Source: Bradyrhizobium sp. Ash2021
GTDB taxonomy: Bacteria > Pseudomonadota > Alphaproteobacteria > Rhizobiales > Xanthobacteraceae
Reading direction: 5' to 3'
Assembly (NCBI RefSeq): GCF_031202265.1
Contig: NZ_CP100604.1
Coordinates: 5,562,501-5,626,500 of the forward strand
DNA length: 64,000 bases
In this document: positions 45,987 to 54,588 of the stretch, piece by piece
How the letters are laid out: every line of letters starts with the position of its first letter
Position numbering within the stretch: position 1 is the stretch's first letter
Notes under the pieces: model-generated
What the model saw: the letters and a program-made list of their open reading frames with translations, nothing else
Databases searched by the model: none
What the model was told of the DNA's origin: nothing
Translations under genes and position numbers: made by a program

Positions 45987-47768
45987 TCATCCCTCCGGCA
46001 GCCCGGCCTTGCGCATCCCGTCGCGGATGCGCTCGCGCTGAGTCAGATAGGTCGGATTGTCGCTCGACGCGCGCTCGCGGAAGCGGGAGATGGTGAAAGT
46101 GGGATCGAGGGCAAGCCCGGCCTGAACCGCGGACCGCGCCTCATCGAGCCGGCCAAGATGCGCCAAGGCGGCGGCGAGATAAAAATGCGCGAGCGGAAAA
46201 TTTCGGTTCATCTCGACGGAGCGACGCAATCGCGCGACTGCCTCCTGGTCCGCGCCAAGCAGTAGTTTGGCGAAGCCGGCGTACATCATCCAGCGATAGG
46301 CGCTCGCATCGCGAGGACTGAGGCGAAGCGCCTCCTGGACATGGCACTCGGTTTCCTCGCCGAGACCCATACTATACTTGGCGAGACCAATAGCTCCGTG
46401 AGCCAGGGCCAAATTTCGATCCAACGCCAATGCCCGCTCGCACTCGGCAATGCCTTGGGCCGCCCGGTTGGTAGAGATTAGGATTAGGCCCAACACTTGA
46501 TGGGCCATGGCGTGCTCGGGAGCCAGGGACAGCGTATTGGTCAGCGCCGCTTCGGCCGCCGCGAAGCAAGCGGCCCGATCGTCGGTCGTATAGCTGTTGC
46601 CGGTCCTCACGTCGACCCACGCGGCGCCGACCCGCGCGTCGATATTGCCGGGGTCGAGCGCCAAGGCGCGCTCGAAAAATCCCCGCGCTTGCGCTCTAGT
46701 CTCGGCAGTCGATCCCTTGTTTAACCAAGCCCTACCTTGAAAATAAAGGTCCATCGAATCGGGTTGCGATGCCCTTTCTGCGCGGCGCGCCTCTGCGGCG
46801 ACGAGCTGCGCGTTGAGCGTCCCGGCAAGGCGCGCGACGATTTCGTCCTGCATATCGAAGAGGTCGGCCAAGGGCTTATCGAACCGCTCGGCCCAAAGGT
46901 GATTGCCGCTCTGCGCATCGATGAGCTGGACATTCACGCGCATCCGATTGCCGCCGCGCTGAACGCTTCCCTCCAGCACATAGCGCACCCTCAATTCGCG
47001 GCCGATCTGCTTCACATCTAAGGCCTTGCCCTTGTAGGTGAAGGCGGTATTGCGCGCGATCACGAGCGAACCAGAGATGCGCGAGAGGTCGGTGGTCAGG
47101 TTCTCGATTACCCCATCGACGAAGTAGTCTTGCTCCGGATCACCGCTGAGGTTAGCGAAAGGCAGCACAACGATGGAAAGATGAGGCAGTGAAAGTGCGC
47201 CCGGCTCAGCCTGTGTCGGCGGGCTAGACCTATCCCGGACTACCGCATAGGCTCGGACCGGAAGGGCGATGTTTTTGAGGTTTTGCTCGCCCAGGTCGGC
47301 GAATTCAACCCAGACCTTGGCTCGTATTTGATCGTAGACAGCAGATGAGATGCAGATGCCGCCCGGCTCTGCGATGCTCTCAAGCCGAGCCGCAATGTTA
47401 ACGCCGTCCCCAAAGATGTCATGGGGCTCGACGATCACGTCGCCGATATTGATGCCCACACGAAAAGCAATACGGCATTCTTCTATTGCGCCGATTGTAA
47501 GTTCCTTGATGCGCTTCTGGAACTGCATAGCAGCTCGAACTGCTTCGACCGCGCTAGGGAACTCCGCCAAGAACCCATCGCCGGTACTCTTCACAATGCG
47601 ACCGCCGTGTTCGGCGATTGCGGGCTGGACAGCGTCCGTTAGGAGCGCGCTCAGCTTGGCGTGCGTAGCCTCTTCGTCATTGTGCATGAGCCGCGAATAG
47701 CCAGCCACGTCGGCAGCAATTATTGCGGTTAACCTGCGCTCGACCGGCCTTGGTCGCTCTTGCACCAT
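45987..47768 (-). CDS. Class III adenylate/guanylate cyclase with TPR repeats
   Basis: This 593-residue protein has a cyclase domain (residues ~8-180) with metal-binding Asp in IIAADVAGYSRLM and KSTGDGFLAEFPS and the GDGVNIAARLE segment. A TolB/FlgO-like region follows (IVVLPFANLSGDPEQDYFVDG... YVLEGSVQRGGNRMRVNVQL), then about seven TPR-like helical pairs to the C-terminus. This architecture is abundant in Bradyrhizobium and Mesorhizobium; ligands and partners are mostly unknown. The frame extends to 48002 into repeat sequence, but the ATG at 47768 is the natural start. Confidence 0.9.
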   Translation of the reverse strand: MVQERPRPVERRLTAIIAADVAGYSRLMHNDEEATHAKLSALLTDAVQPAIAEHGGRIVKSTGDGFLAEFPSAVEAVRAAMQFQKRIKELTIGAIEECRIAFRVGINIGDVIVEPHDIFGDGVNIAARLESIAEPGGICISSAVYDQIRAKVWVEFADLGEQNLKNIALPVRAYAVVRDRSSPPTQAEPGALSLPHLSIVVLPFANLSGDPEQDYFVDGVIENLTTDLSRISGSLVIARNTAFTYKGKALDVKQIGRELRVRYVLEGSVQRGGNRMRVNVQLIDAQSGNHLWAERFDKPLADLFDMQDEIVARLAGTLNAQLVAAEARRAERASQPDSMDLYFQGRAWLNKGSTAETRAQARGFFERALALDPGNIDARVGAAWVDVRTGNSYTTDDRAACFAAAEAALTNTLSLAPEHAMAHQVLGLILISTNRAAQGIAECERALALDRNLALAHGAIGLAKYSMGLGEETECHVQEALRLSPRDASAYRWMMYAGFAKLLLGADQEAVARLRRSVEMNRNFPLAHFYLAAALAHLGRLDEARSAVQAGLALDPTFTISRFRERASSDNPTYLTQRERIRDGMRKAGLPEG

Positions 47769-47870
47769 GGCACGCAAACCTTTCGTACCGCACACCTTAT
47801 ATGATAAATCCGACTGCCACGCCAACGCACTCGTCGGCGCCTGGCGGCGGGCCGGCTCACGACCGGTTAT

Positions 47871-47962
47871 GGCACGAAACGGACCTGCCGACTGCGGTGC
47901 ACGATGTCCGCTCTCAGGGCAAAGCTGAAAACATATGCTCCCATTGAGCTTTTCCGGTTTTG
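47871..47962 (+). repeat. Interspersed repeat family A, copy 4, left part
   Basis: TGGCACGAAACGGACCTGCC to TGAGCTTTTCCGGTTTTG, interrupted at 47962/47963 by the group II intron. The remainder (ACCCGGAGCGGACC) resumes at 48688. Confidence 0.82.
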
Positions 47963-48687
47963 GTAGAGTCGAGATGTGGCGCGGTGGCTTTAGGTAGAAC
48001 ATATCTGTTGCCGCCTCTTTCGTCTGGCGGTGCCTTAGTGGTTCAGCCGTGACTCCGTTTCCACATCCCGCTCATCGAACCGGACAGGCAGATCTCCCGC
48101 ATCCGGCTCTCGGACAAGACTTCACGCCTTCGCTTTCGCGTGCAACGCCGTCTGCAGTTTCTGAACACTCCTCGGAGTTGATAGGTTGCCCAATCTCCAG
48201 GTCCTTCGCCACGTATTGCGTCTGTCTTGAACTGAGGTCCCTTCCCTCCACCGGAGTTACCCGGCTTTAGCGGTACTACGAACCTCTCCGCCACCCCAAG
48301 GCGCCCGGCCTGTCCCTCACGGGCTTCCGGTTGGTCCTCGCTGACCACGCTTTGGGGCTTCCCGTGTTTCGTACGCTTTCCTTGTGTACATGCCGCCGCC
48401 ACTACCCCGGCGCAGCGTCTGAACGTATCGCTTCGCTCATTTCATCCAGACGTATCAGTCTTCCCCGATAGGGTTGTCGGGTCGGCCTGCGCATTGTCCT
48501 TTTCGAGGCTTGCTCGGCGTTCACTCGCGTTACGGCCTGCACACTCGCGCTGTCACCAATTCGTGACACGCTAATCGAAGGCTTCAGCCACTTCGTTACC
48601 TCCATGACTGCTCCGATTGCTTCCGGCTGGAGCGGTTGCCGGGTGGGGCTTGCACCCACTGGAAAGCGCCGCCTTTTCACGGCGCAC
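47963..48687 (-). mobile_element. Group II intron, ORF-less form (725 nt)
   Basis: Read on the minus strand it begins GTGCGCCGTG (group II 5' consensus GUGYG) and ends CTCTAC (consensus AY). A domain V hairpin lies at 48077-48111: GAGAGCCGGATGCGGGAG, then ATCTGCCTGTCCGGTTC. Just before it a frame reads [11 protein letters not shown] and stops, matching the start of group II intron reverse transcriptases; the rest of the protein is absent. Joining the flanks restores the family A repeat (GGGT + CAAAA). The ribozyme may still splice if proteins are supplied in trans. Confidence 0.85.
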
Positions 48688-48801
48688 ACCCGGAGCGGAC
48701 CAAGGCCCCCTTGCGAAATTCCACAGTCCGCTCAAAAAGATCCGGAAGCATGCCGCGTTGGAGCGGGTGACAGTTCGTTCACGCAGATGGAACCGCGAGG
48801 T

Positions 48802-48815
48802 TTGATCTAGGTCAA
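48802..48815. promoter_or_regulatory. FNR/FixK-type box
   Basis: TTGATCTAGGTCAA, fitting TTG-N8-CAA and one base from the ideal TTGATCTAGATCAA. It is centred about 106 bp before the ATG of the glycine-rich protein, on the upstream side of its promoter. Confidence 0.7.
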
Positions 48816-48914
48816 GGGCGCGAAGCTCCAGCGCGCGAGGCTTCGGACAGGCCCGCGGTTCGGCGCGATGTGCAGGTGTCCGCGGCTTTCCTCTCTCGAA
48901 GAAGGAGTACGCGA

Positions 48915-49247
48915 ATGTTGCGTCCAGTTCTCACCGCTTTGGCAGCCGCAGTCATGCTGCTGGTCACCACCTTCCCCGATGACGCATTCGCCCGCGGCGG
49001 CGCGCGCGCTGGAGGCTACCGCGGCGGCGCGGTCGCAGCTCGGGGATACCACGGAGGCGCGGTCGCAGTTCGGGGATACCGGGGCGGTGCTGTCGCTGTG
49101 CGCGGCGGGCGCTACGGCTATCGCGGCTACGGTGTCGGTGCGGCGGCAGTGGGCGCGGCCGCGGTCGGCGCAGCTGCGACGGGGGCCTACTACCGCAGCG
49201 GCTGCGGCTACGACGCCTACGGCAACTGGGTTTGCCCGAACTACTGA
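48915..49247 (+). CDS. Small glycine-rich exported protein
   Basis: This 110-residue protein has a signal peptide (MLRPVLTALAAAVMLLVTTF...DAFA). Three to four tandem repeats of GYRGGAVAVR follow (encoded by a roughly 30-bp direct repeat at 49010-49110), then an Ala/Gly hydrophobic stretch and a C-terminal SGCGYDAYGNWVCPNY with two Cys. This resembles small cell-surface Gly-rich proteins common in Bradyrhizobium. GAAGGAG precedes the ATG at 48915. An FNR/FixK-type site upstream suggests oxygen control. Confidence 0.82.
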   Translation: MLRPVLTALAAAVMLLVTTFPDDAFARGGARAGGYRGGAVAARGYHGGAVAVRGYRGGAVAVRGGRYGYRGYGVGAAAVGAAAVGAAATGAYYRSGCGYDAYGNWVCPNY

Positions 49248-49348
49248 GCCGCGCGACGCCGTTGGTGCTCCTTGCGTCTCGGCGACCAGCATCAGAGGCA
49301 AGCGCGCGTCGTACGTCGTTACTTGTGGTTGTACGCAAACATGTTCCG

Positions 49349-50206
49349 CTATCTGAGAAGACGAGCAATTCGCTCCGACCGAACAATGGCGGCGCCAAGA
49401 TCGACAAATCCGGCAAGGTCGTTCGGGGCTGCCGCCAGTCCGACGGTTTTCGTGTCGCCTGGACGCGGTGCCCACACCTCTCGGGTCTCAAGAAGGTAGA
49501 CACCATAGACCGCTCGCAGTTCACCCGCGTCGTTCGTCCGGACCCCCTCCTGTATTGAATAAGCTGCGAGCGCGGCATTGGTCACGATCGATGCTTCAAT
49601 GAGGGCCTGTCGATATCCCGGGCGGTGCACAATCTCCGGACCGAACGTCGTGGTCAACTTCCTTGCGCAAGTCTGAATCACAACCAGCAAACGATCCAGA
49701 ATGTTGCGCAGCGAATGCTTCGTTGCGAGCGACAAGTAGTCGCTGGGATCCAGGAACACATCGACAGCGCTGGTTACGGCGCCACATCCGCTATGTCCCA
49801 AGACAACGATGAGCTTCAAACTGCCGCCAAGGTGCTCCACAGCAAACTTCAAGCTGCCCAGGACGTCCGTGCCCAGCACGTTGCCTGCGACCCTGACGAC
49901 AAAGAGGTCATTCGGACCTTCGCTAAAAATGAGTTCGATCGGTACCCTGGCATCCGAGCAGCCAAGAACTGCGGCGAAGGGATGTTGGATGGGTGTTCCG
50001 ATTTCGTCAGAGATCAGGCCTAAATCACGTGCATCGACGGGCACAACTCTCTCTGTCCGCCCGTGCTCGTCTTTGACCTGCTCGAGTAGCGTGGCGAAGG
50101 TCCGGTTGCCTTCATCGAGACGAAGTCGCGCTTCGTCGCTATCGGATGGTCGGTGTCTCGCAGGCGCATCTGCCTGATATCGGTAGATGACGTCGACCGT
50201 TTTCAC
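49349..50206 (-). CDS. Beta-class carbonic anhydrase
   Basis: This 285-residue cytosolic enzyme has the zinc ligands Cys83 (LGCSDARVP, with Asp85-Arg87), His138 and Cys141 (VLGHSGCGAV). It interconverts CO2 and bicarbonate. The stretch PGDTKTVGLAAAPNDLAGF near the end is unlike short beta-CAs and typical of the longer proteobacterial type. It lies 24 bp downstream of the SulP gene on the same strand, so the pair most likely moves and equilibrates bicarbonate together. Confidence 0.92.
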   Translation of the reverse strand: MKTVDVIYRYQADAPARHRPSDSDEARLRLDEGNRTFATLLEQVKDEHGRTERVVPVDARDLGLISDEIGTPIQHPFAAVLGCSDARVPIELIFSEGPNDLFVVRVAGNVLGTDVLGSLKFAVEHLGGSLKLIVVLGHSGCGAVTSAVDVFLDPSDYLSLATKHSLRNILDRLLVVIQTCARKLTTTFGPEIVHRPGYRQALIEASIVTNAALAAYSIQEGVRTNDAGELRAVYGVYLLETREVWAPRPGDTKTVGLAAAPNDLAGFVDLGAAIVRSERIARLLR

Positions 50207-50230
50207 ATCGGCTTCCTTTTGCGGGTAAGG

Positions 50231-51949
50231 TTAGCCTGTTTGTCTCAACGACACCAAAAGCACCTTCTCGACCGTTGCGGTGCGATCGATGCCTCCGACT
50301 TTGTCTTCGAGGCCATCGGCGCGCAAAAGATCGCGCACTCTTCCGTGGGCGCCGACGATCCGCAGCGCGATACCGCGGCCGGAGAGCTCGGCCTCCAGGT
50401 CACGCAACATCCGCGAGCCGGCGAGATCGATAAAGGGTGATGCAGACAGATCGCAGACCACCAGACGGATCGGGCCAGAGGTGGATTGAACGCGGGTCAG
50501 AACCGCTTCCATCACGGCATCGGCATTGGTGTAGATCAGCGAGGCCTCCGGCCGAAACACGATCACGCCAGGCACCGGCTCGTTGTCAGGATGACGCTCC
50601 ATATCGGAATACTGTTCGGTCCCCGGAATCCGCCCCAGGAAGGCGACGTGAGGCTGCGATGCACGCGCGAGCAGCAGCAGAATGGAAGCCATGGCCGCGA
50701 GCAGGATGCCGTGAAGGATTCCCAGCCAGAGCACGGCCAGGAGCGCGATCGCCGCTGCCAGGAAGTCCAGCCGGCTGACCTGCCACATGCGGAGCATCGC
50801 CGGGAAATCCAATAGTCCATACACCGCGGTGAGGACGACCGCAGCGAGAACAGCCTTCGGAAGGTTCTCCAGTAGCCCCGTGAGAAAAAGTAGGCACAAG
50901 GCCAGTGTGGCCGAGGCGAAGATGAGCGCCAAAGCGGAGCGCGCGCCGGCCTTGTCGTTGACGGCCGACTGCGACAGTCCACCGGCAACCGGGTAACCTT
51001 GTCCAATCGCTGCGGCGAGATTGGCGGCGCCGATGCCGAGAAGCTCCTGGCGTGCGTCGATCGCGTAGCCGTGCTTCGCCGCAAGGGTTCGAGCGGCCGA
51101 CACGCCCTCGATGTAGGCCAGCAACAGGCAGCCCCCTGCGAGCGGGAGGATGCCTTCGACGTCTCGGATCCGCAGAGCCGGCGCGGCGAGGTTCGGCAGA
51201 CCCGACGGGATTTTGCCCGTCACGGGAACACCGAGCGCCGGCAGACCGAACAGGGTCGCGGCAGCGATGGCCAGCACGACGACGCCGAGCGCGACGGGTC
51301 GTCCGGGCAGCAGACGTTCACCGGCGACGAGCAGAACGAGGGCTACCAGCCCGACAACAAGGACCAGCGGCTGGGTTTGACCGAGCTGTCCAGCAAACAG
51401 ATATACTCGTTCGAAGAAGTTGTGACCGCCACCTGCGACGCCGAACAGGCTCGGCAACTGGGTCATCGCGATGGTGAGGCCGGCACCAGCCTTGAATCCA
51501 ACGAGAATGCTGTCACTGATCAATTTGACCAGCGCGCTCAACCGCAATAGCCAGGCGAAGAGGCTGAGCACGGCGACAGTGAAGGCTGCGAGGCTGGCAA
51601 TCTGTGCGTAACGGAGTGTGTCGCCAGCAGCCATCGCGCCCACCGTGCCGGCGATCATGAGCGAGATGGCGGAGGTCGGCCCGATCGCAAGCTGCCGTGA
51701 AGAGCCGAACAGCGCGTAGCCGACTCCTCCTAGCAGGTAACCGTAGATCCCGACCTGCGGGGGCAGCCCGGCCAGTCCGGCGTAGGCAAGGGAGACCGGG
51801 ATTGCGTAGGCTGCGAGCGTGATTCCGGCGATGATGTCGGAAGGAAGCCAGGCCGCAGAATAATCCGCGAGCCACCGGGTTGGTGGCAGCCACGATAGCC
51901 ACGAAGTTTGCCGTTCAACCCTGTCCGTTCGTTCTGTCGCGTCGGCCAT
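50231..51949 (-). CDS. SulP family anion transporter with STAS domain
   Basis: This 572-residue protein has 10-14 membrane segments (ITLAAYAIPVSLAYAGLAGLPP is the SulP signature, followed by YALFGSSRQLAIGPTSAISLM). A cytoplasmic STAS domain at ~445-565 follows (VVCDLSASPFIDLAGSRML). SulP proteins carry sulfate, bicarbonate or dicarboxylates. Pairing with carbonic anhydrase favours bicarbonate, by inference. The start is 60 bp from an FNR/FixK-type box shared with the divergent DUF2252 gene. Confidence 0.92.
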   Translation of the reverse strand: MADATERTDRVERQTSWLSWLPPTRWLADYSAAWLPSDIIAGITLAAYAIPVSLAYAGLAGLPPQVGIYGYLLGGVGYALFGSSRQLAIGPTSAISLMIAGTVGAMAAGDTLRYAQIASLAAFTVAVLSLFAWLLRLSALVKLISDSILVGFKAGAGLTIAMTQLPSLFGVAGGGHNFFERVYLFAGQLGQTQPLVLVVGLVALVLLVAGERLLPGRPVALGVVVLAIAAATLFGLPALGVPVTGKIPSGLPNLAAPALRIRDVEGILPLAGGCLLLAYIEGVSAARTLAAKHGYAIDARQELLGIGAANLAAAIGQGYPVAGGLSQSAVNDKAGARSALALIFASATLALCLLFLTGLLENLPKAVLAAVVLTAVYGLLDFPAMLRMWQVSRLDFLAAAIALLAVLWLGILHGILLAAMASILLLLARASQPHVAFLGRIPGTEQYSDMERHPDNEPVPGVIVFRPEASLIYTNADAVMEAVLTRVQSTSGPIRLVVCDLSASPFIDLAGSRMLRDLEAELSGRGIALRIVGAHGRVRDLLRADGLEDKVGGIDRTATVEKVLLVSLRQTG

Positions 51950-52008
51950 GGTGCCAAGCCTTTCGGCTGATTGGACGGCAACGTTGACCTGGCTGATCTG
52001 CCGATCGC

Positions 52009-52022
52009 TTGATCTAAGTCAA
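52009..52022. promoter_or_regulatory. FNR/FixK-type box in a divergent promoter
   Basis: TTGATCTAAGTCAA (TTG-N8-CAA). It lies 60 bp upstream of both the SulP start (left) and the DUF2252 start (right), the right place to activate both. Confidence 0.7.
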
Positions 52023-52082
52023 CGCTCTCGGGATTCCGGACCGAAACATGAACGGTAAGCGGTGGTTCAAAAGCCGGAGTTT

Positions 52083-53504
52083 ATGATGGATCGTGCCAGC
52101 AGCAAATCAGAGGCCAGGACGAAGCCGGCCGCCGGTGCAACACCTCACATCGTTTCCCCGGACGATCGCGCTGCCGCCGGCAAGGCCCTTCGCGACAAGC
52201 TTGCGCGCGAGGATCATGGCCGCTGGAAACCATCCAAAGACCGGCCGAACCCGATCGACATCCTGCACAGATCGGACGCCGGCCGGGTGAAGGAGCTGGT
52301 GCCGATCCGCTATGGCCGGATGCTGCAATCGCCGTTCGCATTCTTTCGTGGCACTGCAGGCGTGATGGCTGCGGACCTGGCGCGGACGCCGAGCACCGGG
52401 CTGTACGTGCAGGCCTGTGGCGACTGCCACCTCGCGAATTTCGGAGGCTTTGCGACCCCCGAGCGCCATATCATTTTTGATATCAACGATTTCGATGAGA
52501 CATCGCCGGCATCGTGGGAATGGGACGTCAAGCGCCTCTCTGCCTCGGTCATGCTTGCCGCCCGATCGATCGGATTGTCCGACGCCACGGGCCGCGATTG
52601 CGCCACGGCTGCTGCGCGCGGCTATCGCGAACACATGCGCGAATTCTCCAGGATGGACCCACTCGCTGTATGGTACGCGGCCATTGCAGCCGAGGATCTG
52701 ATGACGAACGCGCCAAAGAGTGCCCGGAAACGCCTGCAACGGCGGATCGACCAGGCGGCCACAGACAGGGGCTCGGAGTTGGATTTTCCCAAGCTTGCCG
52801 GCAGCGTTGGTGGCCAAATCCGTATCACGGAACAACCTCCGCTCATTTTTCATCCGGATGCGGCTCGCGCTCCTGATTTTCTTTCGACGCTCGAAGGGAT
52901 CTTGCGCACCTACCGGGATTCGCTGGCCGATGACCGGCGTCAGCTGTTCGACCGTTACCGGCTGGTCGACGCCGCCATCAAGGTGGTCGGTGTTGGAAGT
53001 GTGGGCCGGCGATGCTGGATCGTCCTCATGATGTCCGAGGCCAACGGCCCGCTGTTTCTGCAGGTGAAGGAGGCGGCGCAATCCGTTCTGGAGCCCTATG
53101 CGGGAAAGAGCGCCTATCGTCATCACGGACAGCGCGTGGTGATGGGCCAGCGCCTGATGCAGCCTGCGTCGGATATTTTCCTCGGCTGGCTCACGGGCCC
53201 CCACGACCGTCAGTTCTACGTGCGGCAGCTGCGCGACGCCAAGATAAAACCCCTGATCGAAACGTTCGACGCGGACGTTCTGGAAGTCTATGCGGGTGCG
53301 TGCGGCTGGGTGCTCGCGCGCGCCCATGCCAAGGTCAGCGAGATATCGGCGACGATCAGCGGCTATCTCGGTTCATCCAGTGATGAATTCGACCGGGCCA
53401 TGGGCCGCTTTGCGGTTGCCTACGCCGATCAGGCCGAGCGCGACCATGCCACCCTGAAAGCTGCTGTGAAGAACGGCGACATCAACGTTTATCTGGAATC
53501 CTAG
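52083..53504 (+). CDS. DUF2252 family protein
   Basis: This protein of about 473 residues has DUF2252 landmarks: RMLQSPFAFFRGTAGVMAAD, VQACGDCHLANFGGFATPE, FDINDFDETSPASWEWDVKRL, VVGVGSVGRRCWIVLM and YAGACGWVLARAHAK. The HLANFG and DFDE motifs resemble those of protein-kinase-like phosphotransferases, but the function is unknown. A GTG at 52062 is in frame; the ATG at 52083 has CCGGAG upstream and is preferred. It shares a divergent promoter with SulP. Confidence 0.9.
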   Translation: MMDRASSKSEARTKPAAGATPHIVSPDDRAAAGKALRDKLAREDHGRWKPSKDRPNPIDILHRSDAGRVKELVPIRYGRMLQSPFAFFRGTAGVMAADLARTPSTGLYVQACGDCHLANFGGFATPERHIIFDINDFDETSPASWEWDVKRLSASVMLAARSIGLSDATGRDCATAAARGYREHMREFSRMDPLAVWYAAIAAEDLMTNAPKSARKRLQRRIDQAATDRGSELDFPKLAGSVGGQIRITEQPPLIFHPDAARAPDFLSTLEGILRTYRDSLADDRRQLFDRYRLVDAAIKVVGVGSVGRRCWIVLMMSEANGPLFLQVKEAAQSVLEPYAGKSAYRHHGQRVVMGQRLMQPASDIFLGWLTGPHDRQFYVRQLRDAKIKPLIETFDADVLEVYAGACGWVLARAHAKVSEISATISGYLGSSSDEFDRAMGRFAVAYADQAERDHATLKAAVKNGDINVYLES

Positions 53505-53640
53505 CAACAGTGCTGCGCTGCAACAGCTTATCCCGGGGAGAGTGAAGGATGACCATTGGTGTCGAGCGGCGACCGACTAGCGCGAGCCAACTTTTGCTTG
53601 CGTCAATCAGGTTATGGTTGCGCGTTAATGGGTCCGCGCC

Positions 53641-54582
53641 CTAGTTAAACGCAAACCAGGCCTTAGCAACGAACGTCGCGCCGCACCAGTTCGAAACTAG
53701 GCCATCCGGGTTCGTGATGCGATTGACGCGGCCACCTGGCCGCGCATTTGGATCGCCTGTAAAGACAAAGCAGTTTTCCTTCGACAGATTGGTGTCGTAG
53801 TAGCGCAGATCGAGGTTGAAGGCCTTGTGGGTAAAGGTCACGCCCGCCTGCCAATTAAGATAAGCAGGTAGCGAGAAGCCGCCGAGTTGCGCGGCCTGAT
53901 TTCCGAACCAGGAATAGCCGGCAGCAGCCGTGAACGATATGGCTAGGTTCTGCGGAAGCAGCCGGCCCGGCACATCATAGCCAACCCCGGCCGCGACATA
54001 TTGATCCCAGGCGCCGGTGTTCGAGACGTTGGGGGAATAGGCGTAGCCGCCGGCGATGCGGACCTGTTCGCCGATGCGCCGATCGCCGCGGATGACCGCC
54101 TCCCAATAATTGATGCCGTTGGTCTCGCCGGGCAGCCTTTCACCGGGATACGCGAAATAGGTCACGCCAAGATCAAAATCGATCGTTGCAACCTTCGGGC
54201 GGATACCGCCGGCAAAAGTGAATTCGGCAGCTGGCTGGGTCGGCAGCTTGACGGTGGCGACCGTGGTGCCGGCGTACAGCGATTCAAATCTTGTTTCGAA
54301 GGCGGCGCCGGCCGCGGGCCCATGATCGGACAGCGTGGTCCCGCGATAAATGTAATCGGATGCGACCCCCGCGCGGGCACTGAATTCGAGCTCGTTCGCA
54401 GACGCAGAATGGTTGGTGTCGGCCGCCGACCATCCGCGATTGCCAAGGCCGATCGCGCCGGCGGGACCGGGGTTTTCGGCCTGCGCCAGACCGCCGGTCA
54501 TTGGTGCAAGCCACAACCCAGCCAACGCAGCGATCGATGCGCCGCTTACAGGCCGAACCGATGCAACACCTCGCTGCCGCAC
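53641..54582 (-). CDS. TorF-like outer membrane protein (TIGR02001 type)
   Basis: This 313-residue protein has a signal peptide (ALAGLWLAPMTGGLAQA) and a beta-barrel-like body of alternating strands. Characteristic is FSARAGVASDYIYRGTTLSD near the N-terminus, then GGIRPKVATIDFDLGVTYFAYP and a final aromatic residue pair ending in Phe-Asn. It is predicted to be a porin of unknown selectivity. It lies 6 bp downstream of the VIT-like gene on the same strand. Confidence 0.82.
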   Translation of the reverse strand: MRQRGVASVRPVSGASIAALAGLWLAPMTGGLAQAENPGPAGAIGLGNRGWSAADTNHSASANELEFSARAGVASDYIYRGTTLSDHGPAAGAAFETRFESLYAGTTVATVKLPTQPAAEFTFAGGIRPKVATIDFDLGVTYFAYPGERLPGETNGINYWEAVIRGDRRIGEQVRIAGGYAYSPNVSNTGAWDQYVAAGVGYDVPGRLLPQNLAISFTAAAGYSWFGNQAAQLGGFSLPAYLNWQAGVTFTHKAFNLDLRYYDTNLSKENCFVFTGDPNARPGGRVNRITNPDGLVSNWCGATFVAKAWFAFN

Positions 54583-54588
54583 AGTCGA

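Noticed and set aside
48043..48689. Several minus- and plus-strand open frames within the intron
   Set aside because: They fall inside the group II intron ribozyme sequence and recur out of frame in the fragment at 55721; structured RNA explains them better.
49010..49110. Short direct repeats as a CRISPR array
   Set aside because: The units are contiguous codon repeats encoding GYRGGAVAVR with no unique spacers.
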